Positions 34,747 through 48,130 of a DNA stretch of 64,000 nucleotides are shown here, piece by piece (the first letter of the stretch is position 1; each line of letters starts with the position of its first letter). The translations under genes were made by a program, and so were the position numbers. The DNA comes from Tetrastigma voinierianum (Eukaryota; Streptophyta; Magnoliopsida; Vitales; Vitaceae). Location: positions 248,001-312,000 of the forward strand of contig JAEQBH010003858.1 in NCBI GenBank assembly GCA_016808115.1, read 5' to 3'. Below the pieces are notes generated by a model. The model was not told the origin of the DNA. It made no database searches and saw nothing but the letters and a program-made list of their open reading frames with translations.

Positions 34747-36250
34747 AAATTCGTCTCAAATTACCTCCGAATCAAGAGTTAAGGGCACTGTATTCTCATT
34801 GCCGATTCAAGGTTCCTCTATGTCGCTTCTTCCATACCGTGATGTTGCCAAAGCAATTTTACTAGAGGGACTTGCTTGTTCCCAGAGAACTTTCTTATTT
34901 CCTGTTTATCTGTGAATAGCTTTCTTCATCGAAAGTGAAATCTTCTCAGACTTCAGATACTCGAATCGTAATATGTGCGATAAAGTCGAACGATATCTTC
35001 GGCCATCGACATACGGAATACATCATGTAATTTGGCTAATTCCAGAGGGAGTACCAAACGATACGCTACTAGTCTAACTCTTTCTAAAATCTCAAGGGCT
35101 ACTGAATCTGACTCCTGCTTTCCTTTCTTTCTTCCAAAGCGGAGCATCTTTTCCACTCGAGACACTTTTAAAAAACACTTTGTCCACTCATACTCCATAT
35201 CCTTTCTCTTCAAATTAGCATAAGACCTTTGTCTATCACTGGTAGCTTTTAACCTCTGTTGAATTATCTTAACTTTTTCTTCTGTTCCTTTTACTAAATC
35301 TGGACCAATAATATTATGCTCGTTCAACTCTATCTAGCACATAGGAGTTCTACATCTTCTTCCATACAAAGCTTCATACGGGGCCATAACACATCGATCG
35401 AATCGTTGTTATAGGCAAATTCCATGAGTGGAATATACCTATCCCAACTTCTCGGAAAATATAATACACAGCCCCGAAGCATATCTTCCAACACCTGAAT
35501 CACTCTTTCAAACTCGGCCCATCCGCTTGCGGGATGGAAAGTAGTGTTGTAACCAAATTTCAGATTAAAAGCCGATCACCTTTCCGTAACTTCTCGACGT
35601 AAAACCGTGATCGCAAATGACACTATCGATAAGGGAATCCCATGCAATATGACAATTTCACTCACAAAAAGTTCCGCTAGACGATCCATGGAGTAGTCAA
35701 GTCGGACCGGTAGAAAGTGAGAAGACTTGGTCAATTTGTCCACAATTACCCAAACTAAATCATGTTTCCCTTGGGTGAGGGGAAAACCGGATACGAAATC
35801 CATAGTAATGTTATCCCACTTCCATTGGGGAATTAGAAGGGATTCAATAAACCGATGGTACTGCGTTCAAATTTACTCGTCAGGGACACGCCGACACCTC
35901 TGCACGTACCGTGAATATGCTTCATCCCCGCCACCAAGAGCATTCATATTTCATATCCCGTACATCTTATTACCTCAGGTGCATGTGTAAACAAGATTGT
36001 GGCTTCATATAATATCTTCTTTCAACCATATCATTCCTAAGACACATAATCTGCTCTCGTACAACAAACCTCCACTTTCATCTATGGTATAATCAGTCTT
36101 GTCTCCAATACTGACTAACTAAACTATCTCTTATAACTTGGTATCATTTTTCTAACCATTTACTATCATTTGTTTCAAATCCGGTATAACTCTCAATTGA
36201 GCCAACAAGGCTCCATCAGAATTAAATCTCCAATGTGAATCTTGCAAAGA
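34747..36250 (-). pseudogene. Gy4 integrase remnant
   Basis: Read leftward. Degraded zinc-finger text (about 36250-35860), then the core MDFVSGFPLTQGKHDLVWVI (35803 on) with the first catalytic Asp, running to LHGIPLSIVS. The second Asp is replaced by unrelated residues after IVS. C-terminal pieces at 35327-34953 include DLVKGTEEKVKIIQQRLKAT and LEILERVRLVAYRLVLP, a changed GPY/F module. The catalytic triad is incomplete. Confidence 0.83.
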
Positions 36251-37460
36251 CAAAGGTAAATCATTTCCTACTCAAGGCATCCTACTACATTTGCTTTCCC
36301 TGGTGGTAGTAACCACTGTACAATCATAGCTCCTAAACAATTCTAACCACCAATATTGCCTTAAGTTCAAATCTTTGAAGTTAGCAAATACTTTACTCTT
36401 ATGATTAGTGAAAATTTACACTTTTCTCCATATAAATAGGGTGTCAAATTTCTAAAGCCAACACTACACCGTTAACTCCAAATCACGAGCGAGATAGCGC
36501 TTTTATTCATGCTGCTTTCAACTGTCTGAAGTATAAGCCACCACTTTCCTGTCCCGCATCAATACGCATCCTAAACCTATCCTCGCATCATCGTACATGC
36601 GATAATCCTAATTCAAGTAGGTCGATTCAATGACTGTGCCTCAACCTAAGATTTCTTTAACCTTTCAAAGTCGGATCGCACTTATCAATCTCACTCAAAT
36701 TTCCAATTCTTCCCGAGTAATCTAGTAAGTGGGGATGCTTTAATTGAAAATCCTTGTACAAATCTCCGATAATAACCAGCCAAACCTAAGAAACTTCTCA
36801 CCTCGGTTACATTTCGAGGAGGTTTCCAATTCATGACTACTTCAATTTTCACTGGGTCCACTCTAATACCTTTAGCAGATACAATATGACCTAGGAATGA
36901 CACTTCCTTAAGCCAAAAATCACATTTACTTAACTTTGCAAATAACTAATTGTCTCTCAAAATTTGCAATACTATCCTCAAATGAATAGTTCATGTTCTC
37001 GCGATCTTAATTACACAGATGTCATCACGAATACCACAACAAATTGATTCAACAGGTGGAAAACCCTATTCATCAAGTCCATGAATGTGCCGTGAGCATC
37101 GGGTGGTCAACCCAAATGGCATTACTAAAAATCATAATGACATAACGGGTTTTGGCGTATTTCGAGGTTTATATCAACCTCTTTTACGGGTGATAATATC
37201 CTAATAGCAAGTATCTTCGAAAAGACACTTGCTCACTTTCAGTGATAAATCTCCCAGTCTTGGCAATGGATACTTATTCTTAGCTAATCACTTTGTTTAT
37301 TTGCCGGTGATCAATGCACATCGAAGAATGCCATCTTTCTTCTTAACAAATAAAATCGGCGCACCCAGGTGAGACACTGGGTCGGATGAAGAGCCATATC
37401 CAGCGAAGCTCTATAGTTGAAGACTTCAGCACTCTTTCAGTTCGGTTGGATTCATAGGTG
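36251..37460 (-). pseudogene. Gy4 RNase H and reverse transcriptase remnant
   Basis: Read leftward. Damaged fingers and palm (37460-37000), where the catalytic loop is altered (RDD in a GIRDDI context). Then EVSFLGHIVSAKGIRVDPVK (about 36912-36853) and VRSFLGLAGYYRRFV, a conserved connection block. RNase H follows (about 36690-36300) with fragments such as VVAYTSDS-like text. All frames are broken. Confidence 0.82.
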
Positions 37461-38100
37461 AGATTATGCCTTCGAGAAATAAGTGGTTGAACTACTTCAA
37501 TGGGAGATCACTTCTCTCTTTTTCCGGGTGGTACTCAGGAGTAGTTCCTCGCGGGAAACACATAAAGGGAACTCCACAATCCTTCCGGAATATTTTAGAA
37601 ATTTCACTTTGCTCTCTTTTGGTCGAGTGAAGCGAAAAGGCTCCCTGACCTTTCTCGAGCGTCGGGCTTCCATAGCTGAAATAACTTTGATGTCGTGGGT
37701 TCGGATCGGTCTACGTGCGACGTTACTTATAATAGGTCGAGAACATTTAAAGCGGAGGCCATTGCTCTTATCTGTCAATGGCGCGATGTTTAGATAACCA
37801 ATCCGGCTCTTTGACTATCAAATCAAACTCATGAAAAGGCAAAGCGGTGGAATCGATCAAGATTACTATCGTAGCGCCAGCCAGAGACGATTGCTTTGCT
37901 GCTCACACTCGGGTTGACTCACGGCAAGCATGCCCCCGTAGGACTTGTAACAAACGAGTCATAAATTTGCTGACTCTCTTGAGAAGCGATTTATCACTCA
38001 TTTGTTCCATGCATATATATATGAATGCGTAGAGCCCGGATCGGTAAAACATACAAAGTCAATATCAAGGGGGAGAAAGTACCGGCAATAACCCAGGTAT
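37461..38100 (-). pseudogene. Gy4 protease and linker remnant
   Basis: The closing half of the protease reads ALPFHEFDLI, then PDWLSKHRAI, near 37845-37790, matching the FDLILGMNWL block of Gy2. The linker includes KVISAMEARRSRKV (about 37690-37650), similar to the piece before reverse transcriptase in related elements. The DSGA motif could not be read. Confidence 0.65.
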
Positions 38101-38848
38101 CATGGATCTTCCGCGAGCTCCTCATGTAAGCATAAGCTCGGGTACAGAGCGTAGTAGCAAGGCCGATTCAATGTGCGAGAAGCACTATCTTCCTTGTGAA
38201 CCACTTGGAGTCCACTATGGTTGGAGTGGCGGAGGCGACCCCGACCCTCTGCACCACTTTTCCTTGAGGATTTCTAGAACTTCCGTCCTAACCGATTGGC
38301 TATCCACATGTCCGGTGCTCCTTGCCGGTGACACCCTCCGATTACTGCTGAAACCATAATGATTTCCATAGCAATGTTGGCATGTAGGTCTTTCTCTCTT
38401 GTATGGTTGAGGTGCCTCGAATGGAACCTTGTGTCATGGTAGGTCCTTGTCTCCTACCCCTTGTAGTTGAACCCTGTACTGAATCAACTTGTGACTCTCT
38501 AGGTCTTTTCCCCAAAGAGGAACCCCCTCTTGAGAACTTTTTCTCTTTCTTTCTTTCTTGACTCTTCATTTCAGACTTCTCAATTTTTATAGCCACTTGT
38601 ACTAGCTAATAAAAATTGACTATCAAACTCATACAAGTAACAGTAGTGAGGTACCTTTTGATGGATGTAGCCCTCCTCAAATTGTAATACACATCCCCCG
38701 AATTTTTCGAGTAGATAGTTAAGGTGCATATTTTCTCATATTCAACCACTGTCAGTTTCCCTTGTCTTAGAGTCAAGAATTGCTTCCATTTTGACTCCTT
38801 GTAATCATCAGTGACATACTTCGTATTAAACTCTATGACGAAGTAGTC
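38101..38848 (-). pseudogene. Gy4 gag, C-terminal part
   Basis: Leftward gag resuming after Ath: TWDYFVIEFNTKYVTDDYKE (from 38857) and KQFLTLRQGKLTVVEYEK, then a basic Arg/Gly/Ser-rich stretch (38596-38400). CQHCYGNHYG near 38375 is the first half of a zinc-binding pair. The second half of the knuckle is not clear. It continues the N-terminal part at 53399. Confidence 0.78.
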
Positions 38849-38853
38849 CCATG

Positions 38854-41205
38854 TGTTCGCCATTTTCTATATAGACTAAAACCCCTCAAAATAACACAGC
38901 TACCAGAGCCTTACAATTCTCTTATACCCATGTCACTTTGGATAATTTTGCTTGCTAAAATAATTTTCTCTTAATGTTCGGGTTAAAAAATAAGGGGTTA
39001 GTCATGTTTCCTTTGCAGTCACTACCGGTCATACAAGTGGTAAATACGAGATATGAAGTCAAGTATCATTACAGCAGAGATTGATGGCGGTGCAATTCGA
39101 CTACTGACTACTAAAATTTCATACTATTTGGACTCCAAAACTCATAGTGAGAAAATTTTTATCAGTAACAAAAATTAAAATCTATACTATGAATATGCGG
39201 AAATTAAACTAAACAAAAGTGATGAATGACTAAAAATAAATTGTACATAAAAGAATGGATTGAATCAGGTTCTTTGTGAAAGCTTGAAAAAAAACCATCG
39301 TGAAATACAATAGAGCAGGTCAATTCCGGCACTATGTCCCATTATGTTACATGTATGGATCTTATTTTTGTCGAGATTTTCTAATTATTGGAATTGGATC
39401 TTTTCGTTTTCAGCGATTTAATATCCTTGCTTGCTTCTCTGAAGACACGATCGAACCCGACTACCAGAGTATTCCACATTTTCTTTGCAAGATCTGGGTA
39501 TTTTTCTTTCTCGATACTTCACACCATTTGTCACGCTGACATCGAACTTTAACTTCACCTTCTCGGGATTTTAGCTAAGTTTTTACTACTTATGATAGTG
39601 GGCTACCGTCATGAATCCCCATAAACTATCCCGCCCATGATTAGATCTAAGCTAGCTCCGAGAGTTGGAACATCCTTAGATTAAGGTGAACTCTCACGAT
39701 TGCCTGTTGTTAAACCCCTCCGACTTCAATTATGAGGCGAATGGGATTTATCAAAATGAACTCTCAGTGGCCGGTTCGTCCGATAGTCGAACATATACCC
39801 GAAGAATGCTCTAAATAAGAATCTCCTTCTTTGTGTCGGGAGAGCATCACGGATATCAGATGCAGATAATTCCCTCGGCGGTGTAGGCCACTTTCTTATT
39901 TGGAACTTATCCATTAAAATGACAGATTAACAGTAAAAACTAAACCCAAATTAATTCTCCCTTAAATGTGCGAAAAGCGTAACTAAATGTAAATCAAATC
40001 CGGTATTTGCTTCTGAGTGCATTGCGAATCCAGAAATGGAGTGCAGATAATGCGCTACCCTTTATGCGCGCAATAAATTTGAAAAGAAGTAATTCAGAGA
40101 ATTTGTCTAGATTTCATAAATTTCCGACGATAATACCCCAAAGAAAATATAGCAGAACAATCCGGCTCTGTCGTCTCTGCACGGAGTTTGCGAGATTCAA
40201 ATCAATAAAACTAAAAATAAAACTAAAACCAAATCTACTCTATAATATACACTGGGTTCTATAACAGCACTTCCCTTTCTTTGGGTGGTCGAAGGAAAAA
40301 AAAACTAGCACTATTAGAGAAATCTCTACATTGCTCTTGTCGAAAGGAAAATCGCGGGCGATCCCCGAAAATACTCTGGGTGAAATCCGATAAAAAGCCC
40401 GGCCAACGTTGCAATAATGCGACCTGGTTGATGGCCGGCGACATGCGTGTGATGAGCTCATGATCAGTTCGCGACCTCTTCCTTTCAGTTACAGCTTTGT
40501 TTGTCTTTCAGCGGCGTACGATTGGTGGTCGCGGCGTCGTTTGTGGTCGCGACCTCTTATTCGGTGTTCGCGCCGGTGTTGATGTCGACCTCGGGTTTTT
40601 GGGTTCGCGACCACCTTTAACTTGTTTGTAGCGACTCATGTTGTGACTTTTGATTCCCTTTGCCGCAGTGCATTTGGTGGTTTCTTGTCTTCCGCCAGCA
40701 ACTTTCAATACATGTCGCGACCTCATGGTGATGTGGCGACCTCTTCTACCATTTCTTTTCTTAGGGTTGGATTTCGGTTCCATTATGCTTGATTTCTTTC
40801 TTGACTCTTTTTCGGTCGCGACCTCAATTACATGTCCGCGACATCGATTTCTTATACTTGATTGTTTCCTTTAGTCTCGATCCACTTTCTTTATCGCCCG
40901 ACTTCCTTTTTTAGTCACGACTTCACTTGTTCACGTTTGATTTCTTCTTGAGCAAAATTTGTTGTTGTCGTGACTTGGAATTGCTGGAAACTGAGCTTCC
41001 TGTCGCGACTTAAATTCCTCGTTGTGACCTCAATTCTGCTAGCAGTTGATTTCTTGATTTATGCTAATTTGATTTCGATTTGTATTTTCACGCAATTAAG
41101 AGGGAATTTGAGTCAGTATCGCTTGCATAAACAATTCAACATTATTCATAAAAACAAACTCGAGAGAAAAATGAATTAAAAATCTAGTGAGTTTTGGACT
41201 CATCA
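38854..41205 (-). mobile_element. Ath 3' LTR
   Basis: A 2352-base LTR, TGTTCGCCATTTTC to GGACTCATCA. Its right quarter carries a spaced array of GGTCGCGACCTC-like motifs (40469-41033). Open frames at 39300-39539 and elsewhere are not conserved with the partner LTR. Confidence 0.87.
40469..41033. repeat. Interspersed TCGCGACCTC motif array (left LTR)
   Basis: About 13 copies of (G/T)GTCGCGACCTC or a close variant in 565 bases, for example at 40469, 40545, 40583, 40604, 40713, 40733, 40814 and 41001. Intact copies are palindromic (GGTCGCGACC). Variants differ mostly by C to T or G to A at CpG. The sequence between motifs is unrelated. Confidence 0.85.
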
Positions 41206-41220
41206 AATTCCCCAAACTTA
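41206..41220 (-). other. Ath polypurine tract
   Basis: The minus strand reads TTAAGTTTGGGGAATT beside the LTR, typical of Athila elements. Confidence 0.75.
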
Positions 41221-43316
41221 AAGTACTTGTCCCAAGCAAAGAAAAGAAAGGATTGTTTGTCCTCTCGAACAAATAAGCAGAAAAATTTTTGGAACGCATT
41301 CGTACTGATCTTTCATTCCACGCTTTGAGCTGAATTAAGAGATACCAACATTATTTTAAATTTCCGGTTTGATGCAAGAACAAGACATGGTATACTTCTA
41401 ACACAAAATATCTTGATAAATAATAACCATTTAAATAATGTAGTTTATTTTACAAAGTCTTGTTATTGTGTGTGTGCAGTCATCAATCATTTTCCATCTT
41501 CATGTTGAGATTTAGTTAATCTTAAGGAGTTTTCTTGGAAGCGTTTGTCAAAGTCACATGAGCTTATTTTCATAATGATCTCCGCTAATATGGGGTGAAT
41601 TCAACCTTCAAAATCAATGAGGTCTTTGAGGCTTGTAATGTTGGGCTTAGGTGATTGGGTAGATAATGGAAAATTTTAGGTTGAAAATTACCCAGTTTCC
41701 ATCTTTTCTCTACACTTGTTGCCTCCAACTTTCACCCTTTACTATTTTCTTTGTTCTTCTTGATTCTCCTCAATCTTGGCACGATTCATGCTGGGTGCTT
41801 TTATGGAATTTCAATTCTCATATACCTGTTGATTAGGCCGAATTCCTTTGTTCTTTCACTCCTTTGCTTTTATTCTTCTAAGATTTGAGATAGTGCAATG
41901 TTTTTGTCTTCTTAGGCTTTCTATTCTTTCTTAGAGAACTTGGGCTAGCAACTCCCATACCAGTTGGCATTAGGGTGTTAGGTGTTAAAACACCCCTACG
42001 AGAAGCTTAATTGTTAGGGAAATAGGCCCTGAATAAAACATTCCTTATTTCATAATTTTTTCTTTCTTTACCTCTTCAACCTTCATTCAGCCAGTACGAT
42101 ATTGTTCCCCAAACTAGTTTCTTCCTTTTATCTTAAACTTTTGGCGGAAACTAGATAAATTGGCTCAACTTTCTTTGCGGAGTTTATTGGAAGGAAGGGA
42201 ATTTGGTTTTCGAGTTCTTGTTTATTGAAGAAATAAGGCTTATTTGGCTGGAAATCAAGGAGCTAGGGTATGCTTAAGCATATATTTTTGAGGGTAAACA
42301 GAAAAGCTGGCTGAGATGGCCTACATCATTAGCCCTCCGTCGATGTCAAACAAGTTCTAGGACTATGGACTCTAAATCCACAGATATCTCCCGGAAGATG
42401 TTCTAATTCTGTCAAAGTTTCATAAGTTTGTTGACCTAAGTGTATTATTTCTTCAAGACTTGTATTTATTCTTGTTTACTTACATTATTTTAACCCGGTA
42501 TTTTGTTCCATCAGCTGATAACCAATTTTTCCAATTTTTTGCAAACTAAAAGTGAATTTAAATAAGCGACGATACTCTAATTTCAGTTTTAATTATTCGG
42601 GGCCACTGATTCTTTCCAATTCGTTCTTGAGGAAGAACATAATTATTTATTTGATTCCTAAACAGAAAAGAAAATGACAAAGAAACAAAATTTAGATATC
42701 ATGAATGATCGATCAATTTGCATCTATTTATCCACAAACAAATTTTCATTCAACAAGTGAGAAACTATCTATCAAAGCAAAAGAACGCATAAAAAATGAG
42801 AAGTCCAATCAAACCCGCAGGGACATGTAAGATGAATCAAATGATTTCCATTAAAAATTTTGGGAATGTATATATTTATAACATGCTAAAACCTTCAGTT
42901 TCCCTTTCTTCTCTTGTATTCCCTTTTAGGTATTATGTTTGGAGGGTCTACATCAAAATTGGCTTCACTGGGAGCAAACTTGGGGAATTTTATTTCAGCT
43001 TTTTGCTTTTCTAAGGCAGGGGAGATTCCTTTGCCAGCTGCGGATGTTTCATTCTTGATTTGCAGCGCACACGAATAAGCATGTCTTACCTCACCTCTTG
43101 ATTGGCTGTTCCCCAGCCGGAGATACATTCAAGCGGCTTGGATAGAAGTCGGTTGATTAGGTCCATGCACCAACCATGTTTTCCTTATACTCCTCATCGA
43201 TCTCGGTAGCGATCTCTTTCTTTCATTATCTTCTCAAACTCTTTGAGCAGTTCCTTATATATGTGTTTAGTCTATCTTTCTTAGCATGCTATTTTCCATT
43301 TCTTTCTCCTTCTCTT
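41221..43316 (-). other. Ath 3' non-coding region
   Basis: About 2.1 kb between the last ORF remnant and the polypurine tract. No domain is recognised on either strand. Long 3' regions are usual in Athila elements. Confidence 0.6.
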
Positions 43317-43706
43317 TCATGATGTTAGCAATTCAACATCTCTTTTGAAGCCCGATTGACTTGCATGCATGTACGTGCGCCCGTCATCTTCTCTTGCTTG
43401 TCTTTTTTGACTCTTCTTTGTGATGCCTTCTCTTATTCTCCAATTTTCTTCCCATATTTGTTCTTTCCTTCTGGCTGTAACCTCCACGAATTCTTCTCTG
43501 ATCCTTTGTTGCTGTTCCCATTTTAGTTCTCTTTCCTCCATTTCTTTCTTCATTGTTTTCAACATTTCCATTATCTCAGCATTTCCTGCTATGCTCCTGG
43601 GGTTTCTACGCGGCGACTGTATTCTGTATAACACGGAGATAAAGGATATGTTTGGCTTATCCTTAGAGTTCTTCTTCCTTACGGAAGGAGATGTATGCAG
43701 CGGCAT
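43317..43706 (-). pseudogene. Ath 3' ORF remnant, charged coiled-coil protein
   Basis: A 129-codon leftward open frame. Residues about 46-100 form a charged heptad-like helix (EMLKTMKKEMEERELKWEQQ and WEENWRIREGITKKSQKRQ), consistent with a coiled coil. It lies downstream of pol, where Athila elements carry an extra (sometimes called env-like) ORF. I see no signal peptide or membrane segment. It may be the C-terminal part of the gene whose N-terminal part is at 44361. Confidence 0.55.
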
Positions 43707-44189
43707 CTCACTCCTTCTCTTCTATTTGTTTCTGTATCTATCTCCACACTTTTCATCTAATACCAGTAACCTTTCCTTTAGGCCCCCGCGTCACTCTGTG
43801 GGGTTGGGGAGAGGACGAAGGACATCTGCTGTAAGCTCCCGATTCCCTTCACCCACACTTCTTTGAAAGCAGAGTCATGTAGTGGAAGGTGAGGAATCAG
43901 TCTCTTTGCTATGATGAAGGTACCCTTTGATTGATTCTTCTAATTAGCATTCCCATGTTTATTTTGTATCCTTTGAAAGGCATACAACCGGGGATAACCT
44001 ACGTTCTCGATGTGCCAGGTGTCACGGTAGACACTATCCGCAGGAACACATAAATAAAACCAAACCTTTATACATGAGAGCTCCCCCTTTTATGGCATGA
44101 TGGGGATTCTTCTTCGTCACTTCCCACTTTTTCCTTCTCCACTCCAGGTCCAACGGGTTCACTATTTTTTTTTATAATTTGGGCTCTCA

Positions 44190-44600
44190 GCCGTTTCTTG
44201 TATTTCGACCCATGCTTGCTTGTCTCTCGGTTTAAACGCTTCATTTATGCTTCTATGGTCGAAGGGCACCCAGAGGCTCTCTCACGAAACAGATCATCCT
44301 ACATTCCTACCATGTTTTGCATAGAATTCCCTCGGGAAGAGTGCAAACCACTGATTTGTGTTATGAAGAACTCCCTGACCTCTTTTGTTGTGCCAGGAAA
44401 ATGGAAATTACTTTGCCAAAACCTCTTTCACAAACAAAGTCTTTATCATACATCACCTTGTTCCACAATTCTTTGGCTTCTTGTGAAATGAAGTCTTTTC
44501 TTCTTACTGTTTTAACTCTCTCTGGGTTGCTCCTCTCCTTCTGGATGGTTTCCTTTTTCAGCATTTACTTCTTCTTCAGGTTGTTTAGATTGTTGACTTC
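44190..44600 (-). pseudogene. Ath 3' ORF remnant, plant transposon-protein-like
   Basis: Leftward pieces. The open stretch 44564-44361 contains RKDFISQEAKELWNKVMYDK and CERGFGK, which resembles the F-x-S-x-E-A...ERGF segment of the 'putative plant transposon protein' domain found in Athila-type 3' ORFs. Further left, text near 44330-44200 continues with shifts. The role of this protein family is unknown. The family resemblance is from memory and needs a profile search. Confidence 0.5.
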
Positions 44601-45900
44601 ATCTTGATTTGCTGCCATGATTGAAGGTTTCTGGGGGAATTGCTGAACTTCCTGGTTCTAGGGTTTCAAGATTCTAAAAGATGGATGCGGAACTGGAAGG
44701 GTTGGGTTGAATCGCAAGTTACTGGAATTTGAATTGGAATAGACGTTGGTTTTAATGTCATGACAGCATTTTGGGAGTCAATACATTAACTATTGGGTCA
44801 CTAAATTAATGTTTTGCAATGACTTTTATTATTTTCAATGAATTCTGGTCACGACTTAAAAATTCCATGTCGTGACCCTAAAGATATGATTCCTGTTGAT
44901 AAGGGAAAGAAATTGTTTTTCAACCTAAAAGTTGTTCTTTCCCTCATTTTATTTTAGTTGTGACCTCAATTTCATTGTCGACTTTCTTTCCACTTCTTAT
45001 TCTTCACATCCGTACTCTTGGTTGCCACTTTTGAATTAATGTTGCTACCTAAAACAAAAACACTCCAATTACCAAACAATTGCAATTTATTCACTTCCAC
45101 TGAACGACTTCTGACTGATTCATTTTCATTATGCAAAAAAAATTCAACAAATTTCACTATGCATCATATTCAAAGGGCAAGCACCCAAAACAAGATAAAA
45201 ATTCCCCCAAACTTTCAATCATGCCATATCAAGAAGACAAATTTAATTCAAATCAAGAAGAAAAAAGCGCACTACTTTTTGGTCTTTTATGCTTATTGGT
45301 TGATTCAGTCTCTCGCTTTTTGCACAATCAGTAATTTGTCTGCAAAACTAAAAAATAAAAAATAAAAAAAATAAAATATTATTTACCTACTCTTTAATCA
45401 AAAATTAGTAAAATCCTGATAGCTATTAGAAATTTAAACACGGAAATTATAGCCTCATGAAAAATTAAAATCAGCCGTGTGGATTGCCTTCCTGTTTGCT
45501 GAATTTTTAGTCTTTAGCTAGACTTCTCTGTTTGCCTTTGTTACATTTCTTCAATTTTTCTTCATTCGGGGCTTAAGCATCTTCCAATTGCTTTCCCAGA
45601 TAATGCTTTAATATCGACCACAGTAACTTTGAACTCCTCATGATTCTTTGGTTAAGGTGTCACTTGCTAGTATTGACCTTGATACCAGCGTGGTCCACTC
45701 CATTTTGGTTCATCTTTCTGGAAGAGTCTTAATTTGGGTTGAATAACGAGGGCTTTGATCTCTGCCTTGAATTCCCTCCTCAAAATTAGTTAATCATGCC
45801 CACTTTTTGTTTTATCACTTATAGTCTGGCCCATTTATCGCTGGCTTTATTTTTCGACTCTTCGATTCATTTAGCTGGAATTGCTTTATCTTCTTTTGCG
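44601..45900 (-). other. Ath spacer between integrase and 3' ORF
   Basis: Mostly AT-rich. It contains three more GTCGTGACC / GTTGTGACCTC motifs at about 44848-44985. No protein domain is visible. Confidence 0.5.
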
Positions 45901-46560
45901 GCTTTAAAATCAAATTTAGCTTCTTGATGGCCCACACTTAGCTTTTACTTATATTCTAGCTCGAGGTAGGTGACAAAGGGTTGCTCCCGAGCAATGCGTA
46001 TGGGGACATTCGATGGGAGTTTAAAAGCGATCCTGTATGCCCGTAGTGCGTAAAATCAAGCTTCAAAGAACAAATCTCTCACCTTGAGCTTCACCGGTCT
46101 TTTCGAGAATTTCTTTTATTTCCTGTTGGAAATTTTGACATACCCATTTGTTTGAGGATGATAAGCGAGCTCATAATGTGTTTGATACCATATGCGCTCA
46201 TGGTTGTCAAACACCTTATTCTGAATGGCCCGTCGCTAATTATGGATTCACGGGTGTCCCCCAAATCGATGAGAATATTTCTTTGTAAAAACCCCATGGC
46301 GCAGTGACATCATTCTTTGAACATGCTTCTTTGCTTCTACGATTTTGATACATAATCCTGGCCCAGGGTATGTATGTTTCCAAATGGCGGAAAAGGTCCC
46401 GCCAAATCCATTCCCCCGCCCCACATCCAAGAAACAAGCGCACCACCTGATTACCTTGCGAGGGCATCTCATGTACCTTTCATACGATATTTCCATTCTT
46501 TGGCCATTGATCACACAACTTTGTTCAAAGCAGATGCTTTAAAATGGCCAGGCGGGTAGA
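45901..46560 (-). pseudogene. Ath integrase remnant
   Basis: Leftward. Fragments RMEISYERYMRCPRKVIR (about 46505-46450), GTFSAIWKHTYPG (about 46405-46360) and SHRFGGHP-like text (about 46280-46255). Then AYHPQTNGYVKISNRK (about 46172-46120), the conserved block holding the catalytic Glu position in Athila integrases (E is replaced here). C-terminal text continues to about 45960. Not functional. Confidence 0.78.
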
Positions 46561-47340
46561 ATCTGACTAGAATTTTATGGAGCTGTTTATCTTTCAAGTG
46601 TCCTCCATAAGGTGATGCGTGGCATTCTTTTAAGAGCTGCTTTGCTCACCTTACGGTACCATCTCCTTATTATCAAATCAGCACTTTCTTGCAAAAGCGA
46701 CCAGCCGGATGTCCCGGATGTGGGCCACTTTCTTTCGTAGGTCACTTAGCTTTTCTACGTTGGTAGGCCGGATACGGTGGCATAATTCCTGACTAAAAGT
46801 TCTGGCTGTCATACCCGATTGATTGGGTGACAATGTGAAACGCCTTGCTCTCACGGAAAAATTTACCGCTATTCTGTTACTTCTTCTTGTCTGGTCATTT
46901 TCTACACTCTTGACAGAGTATCGACTATCTGTCACTTCCCTTTTTGTCTTTTATTTCTAAATTCTGCCTTGGCTGATCAATCTTGGCTTTGCTTCTTTCT
47001 TAGCCATTAGATATTTAGTGGCATGATCAGTGTGTATAACAACATGTCGGATAGCCCAAAATGTATGGCTGAACTTTTCACATGCAAATCTTATTGCCCG
47101 GCTTATCTCCTTTTGATGATGAGAAATTTTCTTGTGCTTCATTAAAGGTTTGCTAGCATAGTAGGTGGCCTTGAACTGCACCTCATGCTGCGTCCCCGAT
47201 CACCGACTCCCATTGCAAAATCAGCGGCATCTGCCACGTTTCAAATTCTCGATTTCCAATACGGTTTTGCCATGATGGGAGCTTCAACTAATACGGTTGT
47301 TGATTTCTTGAATGCTTTTATGGCGGGATTCATCAAAGCA
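46561..47340 (-). pseudogene. Ath RNase H and linker remnant
   Basis: RNase H pieces: TYYASKPLMKHKKISHHQKE (about 47168-47105), FACEKFSHTFWAIRHVVIHT, then DHATKYLMAKKEAKPRLI (about 47028-46975). The linker to integrase at 46935-46600 is degraded. Spacing fits the pol order. Confidence 0.8.
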
Positions 47341-48130
47341 ATTTAGTATCTTTTTCCCGACCAATGCGCGGGTGGTGCAACGGTACGAAGTCTCGATAAA
47401 TCTTCTATAAAATCCGACGTAATCCTCAAAAACCACGATGATTCCCTTGAGCGTAGTGGGTGGCGTTAAGGTTTCTTAATAAATTGAAACTTTTGCACAG
47501 TGCACCTGAGTACTGGCTGCGAAATCATGTCTTTGAGAACCAGATTCATGCGTAACCATAAAATGGCGTTTTTCCCAAGTGAGCAGTTCTTGTCTTTACA
47601 CTTTTGATAATGTGTCCCAGGGTTATGTAGGCATTGTTCAAAGCGGATCGCGCTACGCTTTAAAATCCATCCATGGCGAAGATCTCATAACTTCTTACGC
47701 TAGATCGGAAATATAAACATCGCCATCTTTGGAAGGTACGGGAGCATTACACAAATGAATGGCATTCTCTAAGCAAAAATACGAATGAATATGTAAAGTG
47801 GTTTTCTCGATCTTCGAGGTGCAATAGCAATTTGGTGTGGTTATATCCCAGGAGGATCCTCGAACAAAATAGAGGGTGTCTTTTGACCTATCCGGCGTCG
47901 ATCGATGAAGGTGAGGGGAAAGTGATCCTTTAGGTTCTGATTATTCAATTTTATCCAGTCAATACACCTATCTGTCCACCGAGTTCTTGTAGGAATCGAT
48001 TCATTCTTTTTCATTTCGATCCACGGTGAATCCACACCTTTCTTGGGAACCACGTATGCTTGGAGGCTTGCAAGAACTATCGATATAGCATATATAAAAC
48101 GCATTTAACCATTTCGAACTGGCACTACGA
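47341..48130 (-). pseudogene. Ath reverse transcriptase remnant
   Basis: AYVVPKKG (about 48055), then ESIPTRTRWTDRCIDWIKLN and KDHFPLTFID (to about 47900), the fingers block typical of Athila. The palm motif could not be read; 47830-47550 is scrambled. The thumb and connection show FLG-like text near 47470-47390. Confidence 0.8.

Noticed and set aside
43420..43866. 148-codon open frame on the plus strand
   Set aside because: It is antisense to the Athila 3' ORF remnant and rich in S, F and L from CT-rich sequence. No domain.
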